From: Bacteroidota bacterium
GTDB taxonomy: Bacteria; Bacteroidota; Bacteroidia; AKYH767-A; OLB10
DNA: 64,000 nt
Assembly: GCA_016721435.1 (NCBI GenBank)
Contig: JADKIC010000010.1
Location: 62,001 to 126,000, forward strand
Direction of reading: 5' to 3'
Shown: one piece after another, positions 30,683 to 42,404 of the stretch
Layout: each line of letters starts with the position of its first letter
Position numbering within the stretch: position 1 is the stretch's first letter
Notes under the pieces: generated by a model
Seen by the model: the letters and a program-made list of their open reading frames with translations, nothing else
Told to the model about the DNA's origin: nothing
Database searches by the model: none
Made by a program: the position numbers and the translations under genes

Positions 30683-31390
30683 ATGAAAAATCAATTGTTA
30701 GCGATCTGTATAGGACTCAGTATTTTTATTTCTTGCAAGAAAGAAGATGAGGAAGCCACCCCGCCAAGTATAAATATTACGCATACCAGCGGCTATACGA
30801 TTAATCTTCCGAAAACCATTGTATTTACAGCGAGTTCATCAGGAGCAGAAAGTGTTTCATGGGATTTTGGAGATGGGACCACCGGACAGGGATTTACAGC
30901 GCAACATTCATATGCCGCTTACGGAAACTATCAGGTGAAAGCAACGGCAACCAAATCAGGATTGTCATCCAGTCAGACAAGAGATGTACCTGTTACTTTT
31001 CATCGTCGGGTTGTAATAAAAACATTAGAAGTAATGCAAGTCCCTGCCTTTAAAGCAGCCGGTGTGGACTGGGATCCGGGAACGCTTCCTGACCTGACTT
31101 TTAAAATTACGTTTCCGGGAGATACTGTTTATGAAACAACAACAGTTCTGAACAATGTAGAGTCGGGGGTGTTTAATATTATTCCTCCGAAAGGCACTTC
31201 TAACTTCAGTGACAATATTTCAATCGATGTGTACGATGTAGATGCAGGGAATGTACCGGATCGGGAATTGATGGCCAATGCGAAGTTTAAGTTTTGTAAC
31301 GTGTTGCCAGTGAGTTCAACTTATGTCGATAGTGTGCAAATCAACAGCGGCGCCTTGCGATTGAAATTGAAGTTTGAGTTTCAGTTGTGA
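30683..31390 (+). CDS. PKD domain lipoprotein
   Basis: A 235-residue lipoprotein. The signal sequence ends F-I-S-C-K-K, a Bacteroidota-style lipobox with an acidic K-K-E-D-E-E stretch after the Cys. Residues about 30-105 form one PKD domain (S-W-D-F-G-D-G-T, H-S-Y-A-A-Y-G-N-Y). The remaining 130 residues are beta-rich and resemble no family I recognise, perhaps a C2-like sandwich. It stands 70 bp after the monooxygenase gene on the same strand and may be part of its operon. Confidence 0.75.
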   Translation: MKNQLLAICIGLSIFISCKKEDEEATPPSINITHTSGYTINLPKTIVFTASSSGAESVSWDFGDGTTGQGFTAQHSYAAYGNYQVKATATKSGLSSSQTRDVPVTFHRRVVIKTLEVMQVPAFKAAGVDWDPGTLPDLTFKITFPGDTVYETTTVLNNVESGVFNIIPPKGTSNFSDNISIDVYDVDAGNVPDRELMANAKFKFCNVLPVSSTYVDSVQINSGALRLKLKFEFQL

Positions 31391-31470
31391 AAATAACTTT
31401 GATTTCATTTGACGAATAGATTCATCTTTATCAACCGGTGCCATTTCTTTCAGATTTACTACACATCAAT

Positions 31471-31500
31471 AAAAGGCCGCCCTTGTAGGAGCGACCTTAT
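31471..31500 (-). terminator. Intrinsic terminator of the 5'-nucleotidase gene
   Basis: On the minus strand AAGGTCGC and GCGGCCTT (31491-31498 with 31473-31480) pair with one wobble around a 10-base loop and run into TTTTATTG. It lies 17 bp after the stop codon. Confidence 0.75.
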
Positions 31501-31517
31501 CTCATTTACCCAATTCA

Positions 31518-34500
31518 TTAATGCTTAACAGTAATACGCAGACTTTCGCTAATCGACGTTCCTTTCAATCTGATAAAGTACAATCCTTCCGCCAGCGTAC
31601 TGACATCTATTCGGATATTGTTGGAGCCCTTTATTAAAGATTGTAAAGAAGTTTGAAGACTTTTTCCGGTGATGTCAATTAAATCCATGTTGACATCTTC
31701 ACTGATAACTGAATGAACAGCTAGTGTTACCTCATCATTTGCAGGATTCGGATAAACCTTACTTACAGAAGATGAGTTTTCAGATATTCTGGCGAATGGT
31801 GTGCAGGCATTGATGTCTGTAAATATTCCATTGCTGACACGATTGAAACTTGTACCACATGCATTCGATACATTGATTTTTATGGTTTGACCACTGAAGT
31901 AAGTCGGTCCAAAGTCCACTGAAATATTTTTAGTGCCCTGGCCTGAAGTGATCATAGTTCCCGTTGGACTTACCCAGTTATAGGAAGCAGCCCCATATGC
32001 GGTTTGAACATCATACGCTACACCTGTTGCGCCCGGACAAATCACAAATGATCCGTTAATAACAACCGGACGTTCGGGTTTCGCAGTAACACTTAATGCG
32101 CGCTGTATACTTGCACCGCAGCTATTGATAGCTTCTGCAATGATAGTTCCACCAACAAAAGTATTGTCAAAATCAACATTGATCAATGTACTTCCCTGGC
32201 CGGAGTTAATCGTTACACCAGCAGGAGTAATCCAGTTATATGAAGTTGCATTGATGGACCCCGGAGTGCTATAGATGACGCCTGTTTGGGCACAAACACC
32301 TGAAGCAGGTCCACTAATAATTCCCGGACGTGTGGGGGTATTTAAATTAAGGATCCTTGTGCGTAAAGGACTGTTGCCACAACTATTGGAAGCGCTTACA
32401 CTTATGGAGCCACCGTTAAATCCTGCACCAACCGTAACCTGAATAACATTGGAATTAGCATTGCCAATAACAGTGAATGTAGCAGGTAGTGTCCAGTTAT
32501 ACGAAGCAGCGCGGTTTACAGCAGCTACGGAATACGTTACGATGTCGCCTGGGCAAACCTTATTAGGACCTGATATTGATCCCGGTGTTACAGGTATTGC
32601 AGAGTAATAGCCGATATTCACGGATGATGGAGCACCACTTAATCCACATGAATCAAGAGGAGTAACGGTGAGCACACCACTAATGCCATTTTGAATGACT
32701 CCGGATGACCAACTTAAATTGATGGTATTCGTACCATTCCCCAACGAAATTGTCACTCCTGAAGTTCCGGACCATGTCCAATTGTAACTATCCGCATTCG
32801 GTACACATGCAATGTAAAATAATTTAGCACCCGGTCCACCACTTACACAATCGAAAGCAGTTCCAGTGATCGCACCGGCATTCCCCGGTCCTTGAGCAGG
32901 TAATACATCAATCGAAGTTGTAGCACTGTTTCCGTAGAAGTCCGTTACACTAATCGAGTAAGAACCTGCTGCTAATCCGTTGATCGTATAAGGACTGCTT
33001 GCAGGTGATGGACTACCTCCGTTCAAGGCAACAGTATAAGGTCCGCTACCTCCTGCAAAAGTCAGCGTAATGGAACCATCATTCAAGCAGGAACCATCCG
33101 TACTTGTAGCAGTAATAATATTTAGCGGGAGGATATCATCCTGACGTACCTGTAAATTTTCAATCCGGCTATCCAATGCAATCATTGTTTCAGCAATTGC
33201 ATAAGGAGAGGAAGTGAAATTGGCTTTCATGTATTCGGCAAAAGCATCTTGCTCAGAGCCGGGAAGAGTAAATCCTGCTAATCCCGGACCTGCCGGAGGA
33301 AGCGTTGGAAGGTCGATACGGGCAGTGCCTAAGGTGTTGAAGGGATAGCTATCTCCACCGGAAGCAAGGAAGTTTAAGGTCACGACACGGAAGATTCGTG
33401 CGGTATCACCATAGGTTATTCCGTTTGATACCAATGTGTCGATGTTATTGCCGAGTGCGTCAACAATTACAGCACTGCGTATTCTGGCCATCTGTGGTAA
33501 AGAAGGATCAAAGCTAAAGCGAACACCGGCCACCTGTGGGAATTGACCCGGAGTAGCACCCGCTGCAGTGACATGGCCACCATGTTCAAGAATGGTACGT
33601 AAACCGGAAGCAGTTAATGAAAGAACGGAAAGCTGATTGTTGAAACGAAGTGAATTTTCAATATCCAATTGTGAAATATCACCTTGAAGTTTTCCAGCTG
33701 CAGGATTTGCCTGTGGAGGTTCGTACGCCACTATACTTCCAACAGCATTTACATATCCAATAGAAGAACGAATTCCTCCTCCATTTTTTATAGATACCGT
33801 TGTACCTGCATCATAATATTTTGCCATCCAAAGGTTCGCTTCAGAAGATAGATTTCCAAGATTTGTTTCTTCTGTTCTAACTAAGGTACGACGTCCTTCA
33901 AGATACACTGCAGTTTTCCAAAGATATTACCATCTTTTGCAGCAATTACATTGCCCGTTGCATCACAAAGGATCTTTACAAGGTCACCCTTAGAACCCGG
34001 AGTGAATGCACTCGCATAATTTCCTGCTCCCCAGGTTTCCTCCACACCCAAACTATCAGCCGGGTAAGCTCCTGAAATAGCTGAATTTACTGAAGATGGA
34101 ATTATATTTCCTGTAATATCAAAGTCAATAACAAGTCGGCCAACATACTTGTAGTTAGCTTCTGTATTTATAATGGCAATGGGTTTACTATCAGCACCTG
34201 TAGTGAAAAAAGGATAGGTTTCTACAGCTACATCTCCTGCGCGTAAACGATCTGTTGCATCCGCCATTAATGTATGAGAACCTCCGCTAACGATAATGTC
34301 AACTCCATGTAAGAAGGTCGCCAATTGCTTTTCTAAAATTAATTGCTGCATATGTGCCAATATAATTATCTTATCACAACCTTCTGAGAAGCGCAATGAA
34401 TCAATTACGGGTTGCAGAATTGTAGCCAGCAAAGACATATCATTAGTGCCTGCTCCGGGGTTTTTAATGCTTGTTGCACCGGGAGAAGAAATGGATGCGA

Positions 34501-36682
34501 GAATAGGTGTGGTGGCTCCTACGATACCGTACTTCTGTACATTCTTAGTGATGATACAGGAGGGTGCAAGTTTAGGAGTTGTAGCGATCTGTGCAGCTGT
34601 CATGCTTGGGTTTGAACGGAAGGCGGTATTTTGCAATCGTGCATTGGTACCGATGTTTGATAAATTCACATCTCCGCTGAAATCCAGGTTGGAACTTAAA
34701 TAAGGAAATTGTGCTCCGAACCAACGTATATTGGATCCTGAGTTAACGCCTGCAATCATGTTGCGCAGTTCACTGGTTCCTAAATCAAATTCATGATTTC
34801 CCAATGCTGCTGCTTCAATGCCAATAAAGTTCATGATGGACATATCCACACGTCCGATACCCGCTCTCAGATCATTAAAACTAAAAGGTCCGCCGTAATA
34901 GGAGCTGTATGTATTTTTTAATGGGGTTACCAATGAAGGATCTTCACCTGAATTAGAGAAAGGACTTGGAAGAATATTATCACCGGAAGAGAGAATCAAT
35001 GTGTTCGGATAAGTATGTTCAAGAGTATCTACGATGGCAGCAAAGCGAGGCGCATCTTGCACGGCTTCAACGGATGCTTCAAAGTCTGATGCATGCAATA
35101 TTTGTAAAGTCATCCTGCGTCCTACCTGATAGATAGAAATAGTACCGCTGATTTCATTGGAAAGCACTAACAGATCTTTACCATTAGGACTTTCGTTTTT
35201 GGAATGAAAATAATTCCTTCAGGTCCCAGATCTCCACCATTGTTTAATGATGGCGTTTGTGCAAAATTTCTGGTGTTGATGTAAGAAGAAAAAGTTGGAG
35301 CATTGGGATTAGTGATATTATAAATCATTACACCGCCAATTCGTTCTAAACCTACAAAGGCAAATAAACTATCTCCTATTTGGGCAACAGTTACTGCTTC
35401 AGGCTCCGGACCTTTATCATCACTTCTGTTTTTCTTAGTGTTATTGGTATTGCTGCAATTAAAATTAGCAGGAGAAATAGTATTCATCATTTGTTCAATC
35501 TGATCACCGCTATCCCACACCAATGCTCCTGCTTCATTCCAAATTGAAAAAGAACGTGCACCGAAAGAGTGAATGACATCAAAGTCACCATCGTTATCTA
35601 TATCGCCTGTTTTAGTGGTTACATTTAAACGACCGAGGTTACTGCTGTTTTTTAAAGTGGCAGCATTTGGGAACACGGTTGGATCTAACAGATAAGAACC
35701 GGAACTTAATCGCACCGCTTCATTCAATGCTGAATATTCACGCACATCACCTTCATTTGCGCTGATGATGTAATTCTGTCCACCTACCGTAAATGCAGTA
35801 ATGGCATCCGGCTGATACATTCCTTTTATAGGCCAGGTGGTAATATTGACTACACCACCATTTTGGTCAGAAGCATCCAAACCATTGCCCGGAATACTAT
35901 GGTCTTTGAATCCCATTCCAACAAGTGAAGTAACTGTAGCAGTAGGAATATCAATAATGGCCCAGGCGTTATTTTCCTGACAGGTCACCCATGCCGTTAG
36001 AGAATTGTCAGATATAGCGATGTACTCCGGTTCAAGATCTTGTGCAAGCGTAGATCCCGGACCAAACTTACGTATGGAAGGGTCGAGTGTCGCCGAATTA
36101 AAGGCTGTGAAGGAAGCGATCTGCAATGTTGCTGAAGCTACACCACCACTGATATTAATGATACCTACTGAACCTTCCGGATCATTGGTGTAGGTGGTAT
36201 TCGGTTCTCCTTCACATGCAACAAGTATGTATTGACCGTTAGGAGTAAATGTGATCATATCCGGTAAAGCTCCAACAGTAAAACTGTTTAGAAAAGTACC
36301 ATTCGCATCAATAAGAACAACTTTTCCTGAATCTTGCTTTACTACAGCTTCCACTCCGATAGCAATGATTCCATTCTTTGCAGCCACACTATTCGCGGAA
36401 AGTCCAAAGGGAGTTAAATCGAATGAAGTAATGAGAGTAGGCGTTGCGGGGGTTAGCAAAATTTATAATGTCAACTTTTCCTGTTGAACCGTTCACGCTG
36501 AACAACCGTTTGCTGGTGGCATCAAATGCTGTAATTTCGGTTCCGCCTGCATCGTATGTATTTGTGACATATCGACCGAGGAACTGAAGTTCAAGCGGTG
36601 ATTGCCCTTGTGCGAGCCAGGTGGTAGCCGCGAGTAAGAGGCTTAACGTCACCTTTTTAAATTTTGATAGTGGGTTATACAT
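31518..36682 (-). CDS. Giant secreted choice-of-anchor I / 5'-nucleotidase protein with Ig-like repeats and sorting domain, three frameshifts
   Basis: Four fragments join into one gene of about 1720 residues. After a signal peptide (L-A-Q-G-Q), residues about 25-520 form the choice-of-anchor I beta-propeller (N-x-Y-D-A-G-G-T-E-I, C-E-G-E-P-N, G-P-E-P-E-A-V). A metallophosphatase domain follows (H-A-S-D-F-E-A-S, S-G-D-N, G-N-H-E-F-D-L-G, S-G-G-S-H-T-L), then the 5'-nucleotidase C-terminal domain (I-K-N-G-G-G-I-R-S-S-I). Several C-G-x-S-x-x-R Ig/PKD-like repeats and a type A sorting domain (Y-P-N-P-A-N-D-E) close it. Shifts lie near 36440, 35190 and 33895. It probably releases phosphate from nucleotides at the cell surface. 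Confidence 0.88.
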
Positions 36683-36797
36683 AATAGTCTTATTTCTTTG
36701 GCGTGAAGGTCCTCCTGCGAAGATTAATTAATTCCTAAGGCTATATTATGGCTATAATAATCAAAGGTTAAGTGGATGCTAAGTAATGGTCTGCCGT

Positions 36798-36830
36798 TTG
36801 CCGAAGATTCAAAAGCATTCATTATTTTCG
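36798..36830 (+). promoter_or_regulatory. Possible promoter of the MFS gene
   Basis: TTG at 36798-36800 and TATTTTCG at 36823-36830 (one mismatch to TAnnTTTG), 22 bp apart, lie 17 bp before the start codon. Confidence 0.4.
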
Positions 36831-36846
36831 AACGCAGAAAGATCTT

Positions 36847-38169
36847 ATGGAACCATTTGAAAAGGATAATGAAAAGTAATTAAAGCCTGGACTTTTTACG
36901 ACTGGGCGAATTCGGCGTATTCGCTGGTCATAAGCTCTGCCTTGTTTCCTATTTATTTCAGCGCAATCACAAGCAGCAATGGTGCAACTTCAGTTAAATT
37001 TCTTGGTCGTACATTTAATAGTGAGTCACTGCAATCTTATGCTATTTCTGCAGCATTTCTTTTCATTGCTGCTTTATCTCCAATGCTTTCTTCTATTGCC
37101 GACTATAGTGGTCAAAAAAAGAAGTTTATGTTTTTCTTCAGTACTCTGGGTGCAATAGCCTGTTCCATGCTTTGGTTTTTTGAAGGGATAGATACACTTT
37201 GGATTGGTGTCCTCTGTTCAATGGTGGCCGCAATAGGTTATTCAGGAAGTATTGTTTTTTACAATGCATATCTTCCGGAAATATCAACAGAAGAATTTCA
37301 GGACCATGTCAGTGCACGCGGCTATTCGATGGGTTATATTGGTTCTTCCATGTTACTCATCTTTAATCTTACCATGATTCTTTTTCCCGAATGGTATGGA
37401 GGAATTTCCAATGGAAAGGCCATGCGATTTTCGTTTTTGCTGGTGGGTGTCTGGTGGTTTATATTCGCTCAGTATTCCTTTGCTAATCTTCCACGTGATC
37501 CGCAAAAACGTCCGATTGAAAAGATATTTTGGCGAAAGGGTACAGAGAACTCCGTAAGGTATGGACGCAACTGAAAAGTTATCCGGCATTGAAGTGGTTT
37601 CTCGTCGCGTTTTTTTTCTATAACATGGCGGTGCAAACAGTGATGTATCTTGCTACCTTATTCGGAGTGAAGGAGATTTCCTGGCCCGACGAACAAAGCC
37701 GGCAAAGTGGTTTGATCGTGTGTATTTTATTGATTCAGTTTGTTGCTATAGGCGGAGCTTATCTTTTCTCTACATTGTCTGCGAAATTTGGAAACATTAA
37801 AGCACTCATTATTTCTATTTTTGTTTGGATGATGATCTGTGTAAGTGTTTATGGTTTAGTGTATGTTCGTTTGATTTTTATATCACCGCTGCCTTTGTGG
37901 GATTGGTGATGGGCGGAATTCAATCCTTGTCCCGGTCAACCTATTCAAAATTACTGCCGCAAACTCAGGATCATGCTTCTTATTTCAGTTTTTATGATGT
38001 TTGTGATAAAACCGGAACGGTACTCGGAACCCTGATTTTCGGGTTAGTAAATGAGATTACCGGAAGTATGCGGGATTCCATTCTTGCTTTGATCTTGTTC
38101 TTTATTATTGGTATTATCTTATTGCTGAATGTGCAGCGAAAGGACCGGATAATTAAATTAAATCTTTAA
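36847..38169 (+). CDS. UMF1-type MFS transporter, three frameshifts
   Basis: A membrane transporter of about 440 residues resembling the UMF1/Atg22 branch of the major facilitator superfamily. The N-terminus V-I-K-A-W-T-F-Y-D-W-A-N-S-A-Y is the family signature. It is reached from the ATG at 36847 only if one A is restored in the run at 36872. Further breaks lie near 37525 and 37868. Each time the next frame continues (G-Y-R-E-L-R-K-V-W, then F-V-G-L-V-M-G-G-I-Q-S-L-S-R-S, another family hallmark). About twelve helices result. The substrate is unknown. It is followed after 9 bp by a LutA-like gene. Confidence 0.88.
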
Positions 38170-38178
38170 TATTGCAGG

Positions 38179-38901
38179 GTGATAGTTGATTTATTTATTC
38201 CATGTTACCTAGATCAGTTTCAGCCGGAAACCGCTCGCAACACGTTGAAATTATTGGAGCGGGTAGGTTGTGGGGTGAACTATAATATTGATCAAACCTG
38301 CTGTGGTCAGCCTGCTTATGAAGACGGTTACCGTGATCAATGTAAGGAGGTTGGAGAAAAACTGATTCGTGAATTTCAGGAGGAACGTTATGTCGTTTGT
38401 CCGGGTCCGGGTTGTGTAGCAACAGTAAGGAATCATTATCCTTCCATGTTTCATAATTCATCTTTGCACAATGAATATAAGCTGGTCCAGAAGCATTTTT
38501 ATGAGTTGAGCGATTTTCTCGTAAATATCATGCATGTATCGGATATCGGTGCTGCATATGAAGCAAAAGCAGTTTTACTGGATTCCTGTGCCTGTAAAAC
38601 CGATTTGAAGGTGGAATCGGCCATGCAATCTCTTCTAAGTAAAGTCAAAAATTTAACATTAATCCCTTTCGATTCCGGTATTCCTTGTTGCGGTGCCGGT
38701 GGCGGACTCGATCGAAAGAATGAAGCATTGACAGTGAAAATGGGCATGGAGTTAATCACCGCTGCCCAAAAAGCAGGTGCAGATACCCTCATTTCTAACG
38801 ATCCGCTTTGTCTTATGCATCTGAATGGTATCATCCTTAAAAATAAACTTTCCCTTCGCACCATCCACATTGCGGATGTTTTAACCAGTAGCTGGTCATA
38901 G
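38179..38901 (+). CDS. LutA/YkgE-type (Fe-S)-binding oxidoreductase subunit
   Basis: A 240-residue cytoplasmic protein with two CCG domains: C-x37-C-C-G-Q-P-A-Y (Cys near residues 9 and 41-42) with C-P-G-P-G-C, and a second set D-S-C-A-C-K with G-I-P-C-C-G-A-G-G-G. This is the LutA pattern. LutA with LutB and LutC oxidises L-lactate, and related single subunits work with other dehydrogenases. LutB and LutC are not within the window, so the partner is unknown. The start is GTG. The gene is 9 bp after the MFS transporter, a likely operon that would suit organic acid use. Confidence 0.85.
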   Translation: MIVDLFIPCYLDQFQPETARNTLKLLERVGCGVNYNIDQTCCGQPAYEDGYRDQCKEVGEKLIREFQEERYVVCPGPGCVATVRNHYPSMFHNSSLHNEYKLVQKHFYELSDFLVNIMHVSDIGAAYEAKAVLLDSCACKTDLKVESAMQSLLSKVKNLTLIPFDSGIPCCGAGGGLDRKNEALTVKMGMELITAAQKAGADTLISNDPLCLMHLNGIILKNKLSLRTIHIADVLTSSWS

Positions 38902-38956
38902 AAATACCGGATATTCTTTTTTCACATGAAGCAGAAAAGTTTCTATTCTCATTAAA

Positions 38957-39001
38957 TCTCGTCAGATTCATTGCATCGAAGGTGAAATGAATCTGACGAG
39001 A
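38957..39001. repeat. CTCGTCAGATTCATT hairpin repeat, copy 1
   Basis: A 16-bp perfect stem (38957-38972 with 38986-39001) has a 13-base loop. It lies between the convergent LutA-like and purB genes. Confidence 0.8.
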
Positions 39002-39036
39002 AAGCAATTCTCCCCCAAGCGAAGCGTTCCTCCAAA

Positions 39037-39081
39037 TCTCGTCAGAATCAACTCGTCGAAGACGAGGTGAGCATGACGAGA
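39037..39081. repeat. CTCGTCAGA hairpin repeat, copy 2
   Basis: The outer arms TCTCGTCA/TGACGAGA (39037-39044 and 39074-39081) match the ends of copy 1, and an inner stem is CTCGTC/GACGAG. It is the same size (45 bp), diverged in the middle, so the two are copies of one element. Confidence 0.7.
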
Positions 39082-39100
39082 CGATCCCCCAAGAGGGAGA

Positions 39101-40453
39101 TTAAAAATCTTTCACTACACCTGTATAATTAAACGGAGTAATCTTTCTTAACTCTTCCTTGATATTCTCACTGACATCAAGTCCCGAAATAAAACGAGCA
39201 ATAGTGTCCGGATTAATTTTTTCTCCGGTGCGGGTGAGCGTTTTAATGCTTCCTAAGGATTCGGATAAGCTTCCCGTCGCAAAATGGTTTGTATAGCTTC
39301 AGCAACAACCGCCCAGTTACCGGAAAGATCTTCTTCAATAACTGCAGTGTTCACATTGACTTTACTGAATCCCTTCAACAATGACTTACAAGCGATTAAA
39401 GTATGTGCAAAGGGCACGCCGATGTTTCTCAGCACCGTGGAATCAGTAAGATCCCTTTGTAACCGGGAAACCGGCAGTTTGGCAGAGAGATGTTCAAATA
39501 ACGCATTCGCCATACCGAAATTGCCTTCCGCATTTTCAAAATCAATTGGATTTACCTTGTGTGGCATTGCAGATGAACCTACCTCATTTGCTACCACGCG
39601 TTGTGTAAAGTAATTCATCGAAATGTAGGACCACATATCTCTGGAGAGGTCAATCAAAATGGTATTGATGCGCTTCATGGTATCGAAAAGTGCTGCCATG
39701 TTATCGTAATGTTCGATTTGAGTAGTATAAGGACTACGAGTTAATCCCAACCTTTCAATAAACCGGTCACTGAATTGGATCCAGTCAATATTCGGATAGG
39801 CGATGGCGTGAGCATTGAAATTGCCTGTGGCTCCTCCAAATTTAGCGGAACAGGCAATGGTATTTAACAGTTCCAGTTGTGTTTGTAAACGGTGATGAAA
39901 GATGTAAATCTCCTTCCCAAGTCGGGTAGGGGAAGCAGGTTGTCCATGTGTTCGGGCCAGCATCGGAATATCTTTCCATTCGCGTGATACCAGTAAAATC
40001 TTCTCACTAATCGCTTTAATGATGGGCAAATAAATAAGTTGATTCGCTTCCCGTAAACTCAATGGAATCGCTGTATTGTTAATGTCCTGCGAGGTGAGGC
40101 CGAAGTGAATGAATTCCTTGTATTCTCCAAGACCCATCTCATCAAATTTTTCTTTCAAAAAATATTCCACCGCTTTTACATCGTGATTGGTAGTTTTTTC
40201 AATGGATTTGATATGAAGGGCATCTTCGTGTTTAAAATTGTTGTAAATATTTCTCAACTTCTTATTGTTGCTGCTTTCGAATCCCTTCAATTGCGGCAAA
40301 GGCAATTCACACAATTCGATGAAATATTCAATTTCAACCATCACACGATAGCGCATCAAAGCTTCTTCTGAAAAATAAAGCGCCAGTTCTTCGCAGGAGT
40401 TTCTATACCGTCCGTCGATTGGGGGAAATAGCATTGAGTGGATGGAGATCCAT
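39101..40453 (-). CDS. purB: Adenylosuccinate lyase, two frameshifts
   Basis: PurB makes AMP from adenylosuccinate and AICAR from SAICAR in purine synthesis. Core motifs are present: T-S-Q-D-I-N-N-T, T-H-G-Q-P-A-S-P-T, and the signature S-S-A-M-P-H-K-V-N-P-I-D-F-E. The true start is ATG at 40453 (M-D-L-H-P-L-N-A-I-S-P). A run of five C near 40424 (minus strand) appears to contain one extra base and shifts into I-D-G-R-Y-R-N. A second shift near 39258 is followed by G-S-I-K-T-L-T-R-T-G-E-K and the proper end at 39101. The repaired length is about 449 residues, normal for the family. Confidence 0.93.
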
Positions 40454-40594
40454 GTTTTTTTCGCTGTATTGTTTTGTCTAACGTACTATTTTTCGTCACG
40501 ATAATGTTAAATTCAGAACCTGCCTTCGGTCCCCCCGGCAGGTCTGGATTATTATAATTCAGAATTATACTTCTCCTCCTGATTTTGTCTTCAC

Positions 40595-40696
40595 AATTCT
40601 AAATTCTGCATTCTAAATTCTGCATTCTAATTCTGCACTAATTCTACATTCTAATTCTGAATTCTGCATTCTGAATTCTGCATTCTGAATTCTGAA
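40595..40696. repeat. Heptamer simple repeat (ATTCTGA/ATTCTGC) abutting fabD
   Basis: Degenerate ATTCTxx words fill the tract, and 40654-40695 is six contiguous heptamers, ATTCTGA or ATTCTGC, ending at the fabD stop codon. It is similar in kind to the tract before acn at 26294-26390. Confidence 0.88.
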
Positions 40697-41566
40697 TTAC
40701 GCTATTACGGCTTCTTTGTAAATCTTCTTCACCAACCCCTGCAATACTTTCCCCGGACCAATTTCAGTAAACGTCGTTGCTCCATCTCCCACCATATGTT
40801 CAACAGTTTGTGTCCAGAGCACAGGGGCTGTAATCTGAGCACTGAGGTTATTTCTGATTTCAGTAGTATCACGGTGCGGGCTAGCCGTAAAATTCTGATA
40901 AATGGGGCAGGAGGGAGTATTAAACTTAGTGGAATCAATAGCCGCGGCCAATGCTGCTCGCGCTGGCTCCATCAACGGACTATGAAACGCACCACCAACA
41001 TTCAGAAGGAGGGCCCGTTTTGCACCGACAGCTTTCATGTTTTCACAGGCCCGTTGAACGGCATCGATTTCACCCGAAATAACCAATTGGCCGGGACAGT
41101 TATAATTTGCCGCCACCACAATACCCGGGGTCTCCGTGCAAACTTCTTCCACCTTAGCATCGTCGAGGGCGAGAATGGCAGCCATGGTTCCCGGTCTGGT
41201 TTCGCAGGCGGATTGCATAGCATTAGCCCTGACTATTACCAATCGTAAACCATCTTCAAAACTTAATGTGCCGTTTGCCACCAGTGCTGAAAGTTCTCCC
41301 ACCGAATGTCCTGCTACCATATCCGGCTGAAAATCCGCGCCCATCACTCTGGCTTGTATGACCGAATGTAAAAAGATAGCCGGCTGTGTAACTTTTGTCT
41401 GACGTAAATCTTCGTCAGTGCCGCTAAACATCAAATCTGAAATTCTGAATCCGATGATATCATTGGCCTGTTCAAACATGGCTTTCGCGAGATCAGAACT
41501 TTCATAAAGGTCTTTTCCCATTCCAACAAACTGTGCTCCCTGTCCCGGGAAGATGTATGCTTTCAT
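40697..41566 (-). CDS. fabD: Malonyl-CoA:acyl carrier protein transacylase
   Basis: FabD loads malonyl groups onto ACP for fatty-acid synthesis in the cytoplasm. The 289-residue protein starts M-K-A-Y-I-F-P-G-Q-G-A-Q-F at 41566. An in-frame TTG at 41587 would add seven unlikely residues. The nucleophile motif G-H-S-V-G-E-L is intact, as are the conserved Arg region (V-I-V-R-A-N-A-M-Q), N-G-(T) and the active-site His in G-G-A-F-H-S-P-L-M. Length and order are normal. It stands alone between purB and folE. Confidence 0.95.
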   Translation of the reverse strand: MKAYIFPGQGAQFVGMGKDLYESSDLAKAMFEQANDIIGFRISDLMFSGTDEDLRQTKVTQPAIFLHSVIQARVMGADFQPDMVAGHSVGELSALVANGTLSFEDGLRLVIVRANAMQSACETRPGTMAAILALDDAKVEEVCTETPGIVVAANYNCPGQLVISGEIDAVQRACENMKAVGAKRALLLNVGGAFHSPLMEPARAALAAAIDSTKFNTPSCPIYQNFTASPHRDTTEIRNNLSAQITAPVLWTQTVEHMVGDGATTFTEIGPGKVLQGLVKKIYKEAVIA

Positions 41567-41761
41567 AGTATTATTTTTTCGTATCAATAGTATTTTGCTT
41601 CCGGCTACCGGCTTCCAGCGCCCAGCTTTTATTTGTCCACCTGTATTTTTTATTGGTCAATCTTTCAGCGAGTAGCTAGAGCAAGCAGCCAGCAGCTTCA
41701 GCTTGGTCCACTAGTAATTTTTATTCGTCAACCATCCAGATCATAGCTGGTAGCCGGTAGC

Positions 41762-42398
41762 TTAATGCAATCTACCCCTTATCAAAGAAATAAATTCACT
41801 GCGCGTCCTGTCATTCTCAAACTCACCGGTAAACGCGGAAGTCGTGGTCACCGAATTTTGTTTCTGTACTCCTCTCATCTGCATGCATAAATGTTGCGCT
41901 TCAATAACAACAGCAACACCCAAAGGCTTTAATGTATCTTCAATGCAATCCCTGATCTCTGTTGTTAAACGCTCCTGCACCTGCAAGCGGCGGGAAAAGG
42001 CATCAACCACTCTTGGAATTTTACTTAGTCCAACAATGTAGTTGTTGGGAATATAGGCCACATGCGCTTTGCCAAAGAAAGGAAGCATATGATGTTCGCA
42101 TAAACTATACAATTCTATGTCTTTAACAATCACCATTTGCTTATAATCCTCGCTTGAAATTTTGCAGAATTAAGAATCGCCACCGGATCCAGATCATATC
42201 CATGTGTCAGGAATTGCATGGCTTTCGCTACACGTTCGGGAGTTTTGAGGAGCCCTTCCCGATCTGATTTTCTCCTACTTCCTCGATAATATTTTTGTAC
42301 CATCCGGCAAGCTTTTCAACTTTTGCAGGATTGTACATATCGATTTTCGCGTATCCGTCCATCTCTTCATCGGGAGGCAAATGTTTATGGTCAGTCAC
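41762..42398 (-). CDS. folE: GTP cyclohydrolase I, two frameshifts
   Basis: FolE turns GTP into 7,8-dihydroneopterin triphosphate, the first step to folate and to 7-deazaguanines. The C-terminal 124 residues hold the zinc motif [16 protein letters not shown]-x-Y-I-V-G-L-S-K and the second Cys in [11 protein letters not shown]. Upstream the other frames give [13 protein letters not shown] and, before that, M-D-G-Y-A-K-I-D. Breaks lie near 42150 and 42262. The start is taken as GTG at 42398, seven bases after the queD stop. Repaired length is about 212 residues, normal. It forms a pair with queD. Confidence 0.92.
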
Positions 42399-42404
42399 TT
42401 TCTC

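Noticed and set aside
40454..40594. Terminator at ACCTGCC/GGCAGGT (about 40517-40545)
   Set aside because: The stem is only 7 bp with a long loop and has no T-run in either direction.
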